A stretch of 30,967 nt of DNA from Bacteroidales bacterium (GTDB taxonomy: Bacteria; Bacteroidota; Bacteroidia; Bacteroidales; UBA932): NCBI GenBank assembly GCA_004554455.1, contig SFMG01000022.1:1-30967 (forward strand), given 5' to 3'. Shown here piece by piece: positions 6,864 through 13,929 of the stretch. A model generated the notes under the pieces. That model saw only the letters and a list, made by a program, of their open reading frames with translations. It made no database searches and had not been told where the DNA came from. Every line of letters starts with the position of its first letter. Position 1 is the first letter of the stretch. The translations under genes were made by a program, and so were the position numbers.

Positions 6864-7417
6864 CCCTTTGATAGGGCGAGGCGTATCTCGCTGGAACTGA
6901 CGGGCACTTCAGGCATATCCATCAGTCTGATCTTGTAATCGGGGTTTTCGGAGAGCAGGTCCAGACGAATGGCTTCGAGATCGTAACCCTCTCTTGGGAA
7001 CACTGCTACACCGTATTCCAGAAGTATCCTCTCATAGTCCTTCCAGCGCCTGATGTCGGCAATCTGGTCTCCGCCGACCACCATAGTCAGCGATACGGGG
7101 CCTTCCGCGGCCATTTCGGCTGCGAGCGCATCCAGGGTGTTTATGCTGTAGTTCGGAGAGGGGAGACGGAACTCTATGTCGGAGAGTATCACGCGGCCGC
7201 GGCGGCTGCCGTCACAGAGCTCGGGATGTCTGAGCAGGGCCTCCGAAGCCGCCTTCAGACGCATCTCGGCGCTGGAGGCGTCTATATTGTCCTTCAGCGG
7301 ATTCTTTGGGGAGACCACGAGGTATATGCGCTCAAACAAATCGGCCAGCTTGCGCAATATGGCAAGATGGCCTATGTGCAGCGGATTGAAGCTGCCTCCG
7401 TAAAGCGCCGTCTCCAT
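6836..7417 (-). CDS. nadD: Nicotinate-nucleotide adenylyltransferase
   Basis: Transfers AMP from ATP to nicotinate mononucleotide to make deamido-NAD in NAD biosynthesis. The nucleotidyltransferase motif GGSFNPLHIGH (residues 8-18) is intact, and the late SSSEIR motif is present near the end. The protein is 193 residues and stops about ten residues after the SSSEIR region, so the usual C-terminal helix after that motif appears missing. The gene overlaps the end of the peptidase gene on the other strand. It lies 11 nt downstream of gmk and is probably co-transcribed with it. Confidence 0.93.
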   Translation of the reverse strand: METALYGGSFNPLHIGHLAILRKLADLFERIYLVVSPKNPLKDNIDASSAEMRLKAASEALLRHPELCDGSRRGRVILSDIEFRLPSPNYSINTLDALAAEMAAEGPVSLTMVVGGDQIADIRRWKDYERILLEYGVAVFPREGYDLEAIRLDLLSENPDYKIRLMDMPEVPVSSSEIRLALSKGQSVDGLLM

Positions 7418-7428
7418 TGCCTGGACGG

Positions 7429-7995
7429 CTATTTTGCCAGGAATCCGTTCACCAGGGCCTCCGCCTTGGCCAGGGTGTCCTCCAGGCGGTCGTTGACGAG
7501 TTCCGCGTCGAAGCGTCCCGAAGCGTACTCGAGTTCGGAAGATGCCTTGGCGAGCCTTTCGGCTATGGCCTCGGGGCTGTCCGTCCCCCTCCCCGTCAGT
7601 CTCTCCTTCAGCACATCCAGGGAAGGAGGGCAGATGAGTATGGAGAGGGCCTTGTCCCCGAAATACTTTTTCAGGTTGACTCCGCCTTTCACATCCACGT
7701 CGAAGACAATCACATTGCCCTTTGACCAGATTCGCTTCACCTCGGACTTGAGGGTGCCGTAGAACTTGTCCCTATAGACTTCTTCGTACTCCACGAATGA
7801 GTCGGTGTCGATGAGTTCGCGGAACTTCTCCGGCTTTATGAAGTAATATTCGACTCCGTCCCTCTCTTCGCCGCGGGGCAGTCTGGAGGTGCAGGAAATC
7901 GAAAACTCGAATTCGGGGTGCAGTCCGAGCAGATGCCTGACCACGGTGCTCTTCCCTGCTCCGGACGGGGCTGAGAATATGATTACCTTTTCCAT
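7429..7995 (-). CDS. gmk: Guanylate kinase
   Basis: Phosphorylates GMP to GDP with ATP in the cytosol. The P-loop is SAPSGAGKST, followed by the GMP-binding segment SCTSRLPRGEERDGVEYYF and the conserved FDVDVKGG segment. The start is set at the ATG at 7995, giving a 188-residue protein with the family N-terminus MEKVIIFSAPSG. An upstream ATG at 8028 would add eleven unrelated residues and overlap ppa. It lies 7 nt after the ppa stop and before nadD, in what looks like a ppa-gmk-nadD transcription unit. Confidence 0.95.
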   Translation of the reverse strand: MEKVIIFSAPSGAGKSTVVRHLLGLHPEFEFSISCTSRLPRGEERDGVEYYFIKPEKFRELIDTDSFVEYEEVYRDKFYGTLKSEVKRIWSKGNVIVFDVDVKGGVNLKKYFGDKALSILICPPSLDVLKERLTGRGTDSPEAIAERLAKASSELEYASGRFDAELVNDRLEDTLAKAEALVNGFLAK

Positions 7996-8002
7996 CCGGC
8001 GC

Positions 8003-8629
8003 TCAGAGTTTGCTGATGTACTCGTCATAATCTTCCATGGCGAGCTTTATGACTTCCTTTGCTTCGGCTGCACCGTACTTGTTGACAAATACCATTCTCT
8101 TTTTGCTGTCTCCCGGTATGTCCTTGTAGGTGGTGAAATAGTGCACGAGGCGGCGCACTATCTCCATAGGCAGGTCCTCGATGTCATTGTAACCGCCGTA
8201 AACAGCGTCGTTCTTGAGCACGGCAATAATCTTGTCGTCGGCCTGGTTGTGGTCCAGGAGCCTCAGGCCGCCTATTGGGCGGCAGTTGACGATGATGTCG
8301 CCGTGGGTGACGTCCTTCTCCGTGAGCACGCATATATCGAGAGGGTCGTGGTCTCCCTCCACATCGTAACGGGCGAGGGCGTCATTGGTCTTGCTGGCCA
8401 TGCGCTTGTCGCAATAGGTCTTCGGTATGAAGCCGTAAAGGGACGGAACAATATTGGAGAACTTCTGCGGACGGTCCAGACTGAGATAGCCGGAGGCCTT
8501 GTCCACTTCATATTTTACAGTGTCCGTAGGAACTATTTCGATGAAAACCCTGACTTCGTCCGGACAATTGGGGCCGAGGTCGATCCCGTGCCACGGATGT
8601 GCTTTGTGGTTATGGGTGAAATCTGTCAT
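8003..8629 (-). CDS. ppa: Inorganic pyrophosphatase, family I
   Basis: Hydrolyses pyrophosphate to phosphate and so drives biosynthetic reactions. The 208-residue product contains the metal-binding block GDHDPLDICVLTE, with the clustered acidic residues typical of the soluble family I enzymes, and the substrate-site segments YGFIPKTYC and KNDAVYGGYNDIEDLP. It is the first gene of a probable ppa-gmk-nadD unit. The aldolase terminator lies directly upstream, so it should have its own promoter in the 40 bp before 8629, although no clean -7 box was found there. Confidence 0.95.
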   Translation of the reverse strand: MTDFTHNHKAHPWHGIDLGPNCPDEVRVFIEIVPTDTVKYEVDKASGYLSLDRPQKFSNIVPSLYGFIPKTYCDKRMASKTNDALARYDVEGDHDPLDICVLTEKDVTHGDIIVNCRPIGGLRLLDHNQADDKIIAVLKNDAVYGGYNDIEDLPMEIVRRLVHYFTTYKDIPGDSKKRMVFVNKYGAAEAKEVIKLAMEDYDEYISKL

Positions 8630-8665
8630 GGTTCAGTCAAGCAAATAGGTTATTGTTGAATAATA

Positions 8666-8696
8666 CTAAAAACCCGGACCAGGGTAGGCCCGGGTT
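8666..8696 (-). terminator. Intrinsic terminator of the aldolase gene
   Basis: The arms AACCCGG (8671-8677) and CCGGGTT (8690-8696) form a GC-rich stem. Read on the minus strand the stem is followed directly by TTTTT. It lies 17 nt after the aldolase stop and upstream of ppa, which fits a rho-independent terminator for the aldolase transcript. Confidence 0.85.
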
Positions 8697-8712
8697 CGTA
8701 TTATAATGCTAA

Positions 8713-9714
8713 TTATTCAGCCTTTCCGTTTGAGCCGAGTACATTCACGATCTTGTGGATGTAGAGCTTCTTCATATTGTCGCGGGCAGGACCGAGGTAC
8801 TTGCGAGGGTCGAACTCAGCCGGCTTCTCAGCGAATACCTTGCGTATTGCTGCGGTCATTGCAAGACGGGAATCGGAGTCGATGTTGATCTTGCAGACTG
8901 CGCTCTTGGCAGCCTCGCGGAGCTGCTCCTCAGGGATACCTACAGCTGCCTTGAGGGCGCCGCCGAACTTGTTGATGGTGTCAACCTCGTCCTGAGGCAC
9001 TGAAGAAGAGCCGTGGAGCACGATAGGGAAGCCAGGGAGCTTCTTCTCGATCTCGTGAAGCACGTCGAATGCGAGTGGAGGAGGAACCAGACGGCCGGTC
9101 TTAGGATCTACGGTGCACTGCTCAGGAGTGAACTTGTAAGCACCGTGGGAAGTTCCTATGGAGATTGCGAGGGAGTCGCAGCCGGTGCGGGTAGCGAAGT
9201 CGATAACCTCTTCAGGCTTGGTATAGTGGGACTCGGCTGCGCTAACCTCATCCTCGACACCTGCGAGAACGCCGAGCTCGGCCTCTACGGTAACATCGTA
9301 CTGGTGAGCGTAATCCACAACCTTCTTGGTGAGGGCGATGTTCTCCTCGTAAGGGAGGGAGGAAGCGTCGATCATCACTGAAGAGAAGCCCATGTCAACG
9401 CAGCTCTTGCAGAGCTCGAAGGAGTCGCCGTGGTCGAGATGGAGAACGATCTGAGGATGCTCCCATCCGAGTTCCTTTGCATACTCTACGGCACCCTCTG
9501 CCATGTAGCGGAGAAGGGTCTGGTTTGCGTAGTTGCGGGCACCCTTGGAAACCTGGAGGATGACAGGGGACTTGGTCTCGGCAGCAGCCTGGATGATGGC
9601 CTGGAGCTGCTCCATGTTGTTGAAGTTGAATGCAGGGATGGCATAGCCGCCTGCCACTGCCTTGGCGAACATTTCTCTGGTGTTCACAAGGCCGATTTCT
9701 TTGTAAGATACCAT
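8713..9714 (-). CDS. Class II fructose-bisphosphate aldolase
   Basis: Reversibly cleaves fructose-1,6-bisphosphate into dihydroxyacetone phosphate and glyceraldehyde-3-phosphate in glycolysis and gluconeogenesis. The 333-residue product has the class II zinc and catalytic segments: HLDHGDSFELCKSCVDMGF, the strand SSVMIDASSLPYEEN, VEAELGVLAG, and GTSHGAYKF. It also has the glycine-rich LHGSSSVP phosphate-binding turn. It has its own promoter (-7 box 9769-9776) and terminator, so it is monocistronic. Codon use is strongly biased toward a small set, as expected for an abundant enzyme. Confidence 0.95.
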   Translation of the reverse strand: MVSYKEIGLVNTREMFAKAVAGGYAIPAFNFNNMEQLQAIIQAAAETKSPVILQVSKGARNYANQTLLRYMAEGAVEYAKELGWEHPQIVLHLDHGDSFELCKSCVDMGFSSVMIDASSLPYEENIALTKKVVDYAHQYDVTVEAELGVLAGVEDEVSAAESHYTKPEEVIDFATRTGCDSLAISIGTSHGAYKFTPEQCTVDPKTGRLVPPPLAFDVLHEIEKKLPGFPIVLHGSSSVPQDEVDTINKFGGALKAAVGIPEEQLREAAKSAVCKINIDSDSRLAMTAAIRKVFAEKPAEFDPRKYLGPARDNMKKLYIHKIVNVLGSNGKAE

Positions 9715-9768
9715 AATTCTATTAGATGTTTTGAATTATCTGTCTGTGCCTTTTTTCGGGAAGGCGCG

Positions 9769-9800
9769 CAAATATACTATTTTTTCGTCTCTTGTGCAAT
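9769..9800 (-). promoter_or_regulatory. Aldolase gene promoter
   Basis: Read on the minus strand, TATATTTG (9776-9769) matches the -7 consensus TAnnTTTG, and ATTG (9800-9797) sits 20 nt upstream as a one-mismatch -33 element. The predicted transcript has a leader of roughly 50 nt. The -33 element lies inside the 3' end of rfbD. Confidence 0.7.
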
Positions 9801-10691
9801 CTGAAGCATCGATTTTCCGGACAGGCATTTCAGCAGCGATTGGCGCCAGTGTGGTATCTCAAGTCCGAAGCATTTCTTGAATTTGCTCTTGTCCAGCACC
9901 GAATACGGCGGTCTGGTGACCTTTGAAGGGAATTCGTCGCTGTGGCAAGGCACTATGCAGCAGTCGCCGTGTCCGCTTGCGGCGGCTATCTCGACTGCGA
10001 AATCGTACCAGCTGCAGACGCCTTCGTTGCTATAGTTGTATATGCCTTCCCTGCCTTCGTACAGCCCTTTTTCGACAATGGTGAATATGGCTTCCGCAAG
10101 GTCCAGGGCATACGTCGGGCTGCCGCACTGGTCGAAGACTACCTTTATCTGCGGCTTCTCGGCGCTCAGTCTCAATATGGTCTTGACGAAATTGCGTCCA
10201 TATTCGGAGTACAGCCAGGCGGTGCGCAGGATAAGATGTCTGCAGCCGCTTGCCGTCACTGCCTGCTCTCCGTGCAGTTTGCTCAGTCCGTAAACCCCGC
10301 AGGGGCTTCCGCAGCTCTCCTCCCCGAGCGGCCTGTTTCCGCTGTCCATCCCGAAAACGTAATCCGTGGATATGTGCACCAGCAGTCCGCCTCTTTCCTT
10401 CACCGCTTCGGCAAGCACTGCCGGGGCATATCCGTTCAGTCTTTCCGCGAGTTCCGGCCTGTCCTCGGCGCCCTCCACGTCGGTGAAGGCGGCGCAGTTT
10501 ATCAATATGTCTATGTCGTTGTCAGCCAGGGCCTTGCGTACGCCTTCCCTGTCGCAGATGTCGAGCGGCAGCGTTTCGCCTGCATCGGAGGCCGCAATGT
10601 CACTAAAAATATATCTATGAACGGATACCGGCGCCAGACTGCGCAATTCGCGTCCCAGCTGTCCGTTCGCTCCGCATACCAGTATATTCAT
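9777..10691 (-). CDS. rfbD: dTDP-4-dehydrorhamnose reductase
   Basis: Reduces dTDP-4-dehydro-L-rhamnose to dTDP-L-rhamnose with NAD(P)H, the last step of dTDP-rhamnose synthesis. The Rossmann motif is GANGQLGRE (residues 7-15), and the short-chain reductase catalytic residues appear as Ser-Thr-Asp (108-110) and Tyr134/Lys138 in YGLSKLHGE. At 304 residues it has normal length. It is the last gene of an rfbA-rfbC-rfbD series; the spacing to rfbC is 21 nt. Confidence 0.94.
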   Translation of the reverse strand: MNILVCGANGQLGRELRSLAPVSVHRYIFSDIAASDAGETLPLDICDREGVRKALADNDIDILINCAAFTDVEGAEDRPELAERLNGYAPAVLAEAVKERGGLLVHISTDYVFGMDSGNRPLGEESCGSPCGVYGLSKLHGEQAVTASGCRHLILRTAWLYSEYGRNFVKTILRLSAEKPQIKVVFDQCGSPTYALDLAEAIFTIVEKGLYEGREGIYNYSNEGVCSWYDFAVEIAAASGHGDCCIVPCHSDEFPSKVTRPPYSVLDKSKFKKCFGLEIPHWRQSLLKCLSGKSMLQIAQETKK

Positions 10692-10712
10692 ATATTATTG
10701 TTAAAATATCGT

Positions 10713-11300
10713 TTAATACAACTTCGTCGTCGCCGGGAAGTCGCAGGGGCTGTCGGCGAGGCAGGCGCGCACCCGGTCCTTGTCGGAGAGAATCATATCC
10801 CCGTACGGAATCTGCCAATCTATGCCGAGCGCCGGGTCGAGAGCCTGTATGCCGCCTTCGCTCTGCGGGGCGTAGAAGGCGTCGCATTTGTAGCTGAAGA
10901 CTGCCGTTTCGCTCAGTACCGCGAAGCCGTGCGCAAAACCGCGGGGTATGAAGAGCTGACGGTGGTTTTCGGCGCTCAGTTCTATCGCCAGATGCCTGCC
11001 GTAGGTGGGAGAGCCCTCCCTCAGGTCCATGGCTACGTCGAGCACCCTTCCCAGTGTGCAGCGCACCAGTTTGCTCTGGCTATATGGCGGCCGCTGGTAA
11101 TGGAGGCCGCGGACTACGCCGCGTGTGGAACAGGACTCGTTGTCCTGAACGAAGACCACCGCTTTGCCCGTGGCGGGTATCCCTACTTTCTCGTCGAATT
11201 CCTTCTGGGAGTAAGTCTCAGTGAACCAACCCCTTGCATCGGGGAATAACTTGGGCTCGACTATTATCAGCCCTTCTATTTCTGTCCTGATCGCTTCCAT
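10713..11300 (-). CDS. rfbC: dTDP-4-dehydrorhamnose 3,5-epimerase
   Basis: A cupin-fold epimerase that inverts C3 and C5 of dTDP-4-dehydro-6-deoxy-glucose. Family segments are visible: FPDARGWFTETYSQKEF near the N-terminus, GVVRGLHYQRPP with the catalytic His, and FIPRGFAHGFAVLS. At 195 residues it is of usual length. It starts 2 nt after the rfbA stop. Confidence 0.95.
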   Translation of the reverse strand: MEAIRTEIEGLIIVEPKLFPDARGWFTETYSQKEFDEKVGIPATGKAVVFVQDNESCSTRGVVRGLHYQRPPYSQSKLVRCTLGRVLDVAMDLREGSPTYGRHLAIELSAENHRQLFIPRGFAHGFAVLSETAVFSYKCDAFYAPQSEGGIQALDPALGIDWQIPYGDMILSDKDRVRACLADSPCDFPATTKLY

Positions 11301-11302
11301 CC

Positions 11303-12181
11303 TTATGACCTGCGTTCGAGAAGGGAAAGAAGGTATTGGCCGTACTGGTTCTTCTTCATGGGCTCTGCGTTGCGCCTGAGCTGTTCTTCGTCGATCCAGC
11401 CCTTGCAGAAGGCGATTTCCTCAAGACAGCCCACTTTAAGGCCGGTGCGTTTCTCCAGCACTTCGACATAGGTTGAGGCCTCGGCGAGGGAGTCGTGCGT
11501 TCCGGTGTCCAGCCAGGCGAAGCCGCGTCCCAGGGTCTGTACCATCAGACTGCCTTCGGCGAGGTAGTGCTGGTTTACGGAGGTGATTTCCAGTTCCCCT
11601 CTTGCGGACGGCTTTATACCTGCGGCCACTTCGACCACGTTGTTCGGGTAGAAATAGAGTCCCACTACAGCGTAATTGCTCTTTGGCTCCCGGGGCTTTT
11701 CTTCTATGCTTATGCACTTGCCTTCCCTGTCGAATTCGGCAACTCCGTAGCGCTCGGGGTCTTTTACCCAGTAGCCGAATACGCTGGCCTTGCCTTTTTC
11801 CGCCTCTTCCACGGCTTTGTTGAGTATGGCCTCGAAGCCCACTCCCTGGAAGATATTGTCTCCGAGCACCAGGCATACGCTGTCATCTCCTATGAATTCG
11901 CGTCCTATGATGAAGGCCTGGGCCAGTCCGTCGGGCGATGGCTGTTCTGCGTATGAGAACCTGACCCCGAGTTCGGACCCGTCGCCCAGCAGGCGTCTGA
12001 ATGCCGGAAGGTCCTGTGGTGTGGAGATGACAAGTATTTCGCGTATCCCCGCACTCATCAGTACGGATATCGGGTAATAAACCATAGGTTTGTCGAAAAT
12101 TGGCAGCAACTGTTTGCTGACTCCTTTCGTGATGGGGTAGAGTCTGGTTCCGCTACCTCCGGCCAATACTATTCCTTTCAT
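11303..12181 (-). CDS. rfbA: Glucose-1-phosphate thymidylyltransferase
   Basis: Makes dTDP-glucose from dTTP and glucose-1-phosphate, the first step of dTDP-rhamnose synthesis. The nucleotide-binding signature GGSGTRLYPIT is at residues 8-18, followed by KPMVYYPIS, the VLGDNIFQG segment and the EKP motif in SIEEKPREP. At 292 residues it has family length. It leads the rfbA-rfbC-rfbD operon. rfbB (dTDP-glucose 4,6-dehydratase) is not in the window, so the pathway must be completed elsewhere. A -7 box lies about 25 nt upstream. Confidence 0.96.
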   Translation of the reverse strand: MKGIVLAGGSGTRLYPITKGVSKQLLPIFDKPMVYYPISVLMSAGIREILVISTPQDLPAFRRLLGDGSELGVRFSYAEQPSPDGLAQAFIIGREFIGDDSVCLVLGDNIFQGVGFEAILNKAVEEAEKGKASVFGYWVKDPERYGVAEFDREGKCISIEEKPREPKSNYAVVGLYFYPNNVVEVAAGIKPSARGELEITSVNQHYLAEGSLMVQTLGRGFAWLDTGTHDSLAEASTYVEVLEKRTGLKVGCLEEIAFCKGWIDEEQLRRNAEPMKKNQYGQYLLSLLERRS

Positions 12182-12205
12182 TCTTAAAATGATAATTCAT
12201 TCCCA

Positions 12206-12213
12206 CAAATATA
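12206..12213 (-). promoter_or_regulatory. rfbACD promoter -7 element
   Basis: CAAATATA on the plus strand reads TATATTTG on the minus strand, a full match to TAnnTTTG, about 25 nt upstream of the rfbA start. No clear -33 TTTG is seen at the usual distance. Confidence 0.6.
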
Positions 12214-12251
12214 GCAATCTTCAAAGAAACTACCTACTCATTCCCGCTAAC

Positions 12252-12280
12252 AGCCGCCACTTCGGCGGCTTTTCTTCTTT
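12252..12280 (+). repeat. Terminator-like hairpin at the start of the repeat block
   Basis: AGCCGCC (12252-12258), loop acttc, GGCGGCT (12264-12270), then TTTCTTCTTT. On the plus strand this has the form of an intrinsic terminator, although no plus-strand gene precedes it. It may be a shortened relative of the long hairpin element, which shares the GCCGCC/GGCGGC core. Confidence 0.6.
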
Positions 12281-12320
12281 GCTGCGACGAAGATTAGAAT
12301 CGGACGCGGATTGTCGTTGC

Positions 12321-12388
12321 GGCGGAGACAGGCGCCACTCCGGCGGCTTTTTACTTAGGATTATGCCGCCTTCGTGGCATCCTGCCCC
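12321..12388. repeat. Long imperfect hairpin element, inverted copy
   Basis: This is the reverse complement of the elements at 214-285 and 439-510. GGCGGAGACAGG begins at 12321, GCCAC (12334-12338) faces GTGGC (12374-12378), GGCGGC (12342-12347) faces GCCGCC (12365-12370), and the loop contains cttaggattat. The right outer arm, cctgcccc, is degenerate. A diverged 74-bp fragment (gaatcggacgcggattgtcg) lies immediately to its left, in the same order as at the window's left edge but inverted. Confidence 0.8.
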
Positions 12389-12448
12389 TACCTGCGTCCC
12401 CCGACCATGCTGCAGGCGGGCTGTTCTTCTGTGCAGCAACGATGGCGC

Positions 12449-12709
12449 TGCATCGATTCCCAAGTCTGGGCCTGAAATCAAGAATCGATGCAGCCTTTGG
12501 GCTGTTCTTGAGGGTTTCTTTGCATCGATTCCCAAGTCTGAGCCTGAAATCAAGAATCGATGCACGCAAGAGGGCTTAAACCGGGAAAAGCTTGCATCGA
12601 TTCGCAAGTCTAGGCCTGAAATCAAGAATCGATGCACGCAGGAGGTTGTAAACGGGCTTAACCTTGCAGCGATTGCCAAGTTTGACCCCTGAAATCCGGA
12701 ATCACTGCA
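12449..12709. repeat. 72-bp palindromic repeat array A
   Basis: Four units have starts at 12449, 12521, 12593 and 12665, an exact 72-bp period. Each unit is a 44-bp block beginning TGCATCGATTC and ending GAATCGATGCA (11-bp inverted arms, 22-nt middle), followed by a 28-bp linker. The first linker differs from the others, which share cgca-gagg-ttaaacgg patterns; the fourth unit is degenerate and 45 bp long. The geometry resembles a CRISPR array, but the linkers are homologous to one another, so it is not one. Confidence 0.9.
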
Positions 12710-12730
12710 GTCGTGGGGTAGTGGCGTTCT

Positions 12731-13134
12731 GCAGGCGAAACCGTTCTTCTTCGCAGCAACGAAAAACAGAATCGGCTGCGGACCTCGTTGCCGCTACGAC
12801 TGTAGCAGGCGGAACCATTCTTCTTCGCGGCAACGGAGATTAGAATCGGCCGCGGACCTCGTTGCCGCTACGACTGTAGCAGGCGAAACCATTCTTCTTC
12901 GCAGCAACGGAGATTAGAATCGGCCGCGGACCTCGTTGCCGCTACGACCGTAGCAGGCGAAACCATTCTCCTTTTCGGCAACGAAAATTAGAATCGGCCG
13001 CGGACCTCGTTGCCGCTACGACCGTAGCAGGCGAAACCATTCTCCTTTGCGGCAACGAAAATTAGAATCGTACGCGGACCTCGTTGCCGCTACGCCCGTA
13101 CCAGGCGGGCCATTCTTTACCGCCACGAAGATTG
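12731..13134. repeat. 74-bp repeat array, inverted relative to the left edge
   Basis: Five full units start at 12731, 12805, 12879, 12953 and 13027, and a partial sixth at 13101: an exact 74-bp period. The unit is the reverse complement of that at 1-148. Each unit carries GCGGCAACG and, further on, CGTTGCCGC, which can form a 9-bp stem around about 25 nt containing gaatcggccgcggacc. Units differ at only a few positions, which suggests recent amplification or homogenisation. Confidence 0.9.
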
Positions 13135-13137
13135 TGC

Positions 13138-13469
13138 TGCATCGATTCCCAAGTCTAGGCCTGAAATCAAGAATCGATGCACGCAAGAGGGCTTAAACGG
13201 GGAAATCCTTGCATCGATTCGCAAGTCTAGGCCTGAAATCAAGAATCGATGCACGAAAGAGGGCTTAAACGGGGAAATCCTTGCATCGATTCGCAAGTCT
13301 GGCCCTGAAATCAAGAATCGATGCACGCAGGAGGGCTTAAACGGTGAAATCCTTGCATCGATTCGCAAGTCTGGCCCTGAAATCAAGAATCGATGCACGC
13401 AGGAGGGCTTAAACAGGGAAATCCTTGCATCGATTCTCAAGTCTGGGCCTGAAATCAAGAATCGATGCA
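13138..13469. repeat. 72-bp palindromic repeat array B
   Basis: Five 44-bp blocks start at 13138, 13210, 13282, 13354 and 13426, separated by four 28-bp linkers of the form cgcaagagggcttaaacggg plus gaaatcct. The TGCATCGATTC/GAATCGATGCA arms are invariant across the array, while the middle varies at a few sites (tctaggcctg or tctggccctg). Because 72 is 24 codons, a minus-strand frame stays open through the whole array, with the repeat HRFLISGPDLRIDARISPFK. Neither codon variation nor an expression signal supports real coding. Confidence 0.92.
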
Positions 13470-13487
13470 GGAAGCAGCCGATCTTCA

Positions 13488-13560
13488 GCACGCACCCCCA
13501 GCACATCCCCCAGCACATCCCCAGCACATCCCCTGCACATCCTCCAGCACGCGTTCATCA
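13488..13560. repeat. C-rich short tandem repeat
   Basis: About five copies of a roughly 12-bp unit like cagcacatcccc run from 13499 to 13555 directly after array B. The plus strand is nearly free of G, so the complementary strand is G-rich. No gene is recognised here. Confidence 0.7.
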
Positions 13561-13636
13561 CGCGTTGAAGACGCGTCTTGCCTTGGGTGTTTTGCATAGG
13601 GGCAGGCACGACGCAGGTTTGGCAGTGGCGGCAAAA

Positions 13637-13704
13637 GCGGGTGCTGATGCGCCCGGAGGCGGCATTTCCCTATGTTTTTGCCGCCGAGGGTGCGCAGCAC
13701 CCGC
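13637..13704. repeat. Cluster of nested hairpins in the repeat block
   Basis: Three sets of complementary arms fall within 70 bp: GCGGGTGC (13637-13644) with GCACCCGC (13697-13704), GGCGGCA (13658-13664) with TGCCGCC (13679-13685), and GGGTGC (13688-13693) with GCACCC (13697-13702), which competes with the first. The middle hairpin resembles the core of the long hairpin element, with loop tttccctatgtttt. This may be a diverged copy or an untested structured RNA. Confidence 0.55.
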
Positions 13705-13727
13705 CTAAAAAGCCGCCACGCTCAACG

Positions 13728-13916
13728 CCTCCGCCGCCCCAGCCCACTCTCCGCCACATATCCTCCGGCCCACGCCCGGCCCACTTCCCAGCTCACACCC
13801 CGTCCCACACCCCCAGCTCACACCCCAGCCCACACCCAGCTCACTCTCCGCCTCCCCGGCCCACACCACCAGCACATCCCCAGCACTTCCCACCCCACAC
13901 CCGCCGCCACGACTGC
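13728..13916. repeat. C-rich low-complexity tract with strong strand asymmetry
   Basis: About 190 bp is dominated by variants of cccagctcacaccc and cccagcccacac, with very little G on the plus strand. A plus-strand frame across it would encode a Pro/His/Thr/Ser-rich polypeptide with no start signal, domain or signal peptide, which I regard as non-coding. The tract lies just downstream of the AraC-type gene's 3' end. Confidence 0.75.
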
Positions 13917-13929
13917 GGTAGGAGTGCAA

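Noticed and set aside
9942..11249. 435-residue plus-strand open frame across rfbD and rfbC
   Set aside because: Antisense to two clearly identified enzymes and without domain similarity.
12449..13469. CRISPR array
   Set aside because: Repeat/linker geometry is regular (44 + 28 bp), but the linkers are homologous to each other, the repeat is unusually long and palindromic, and no cas gene is present.
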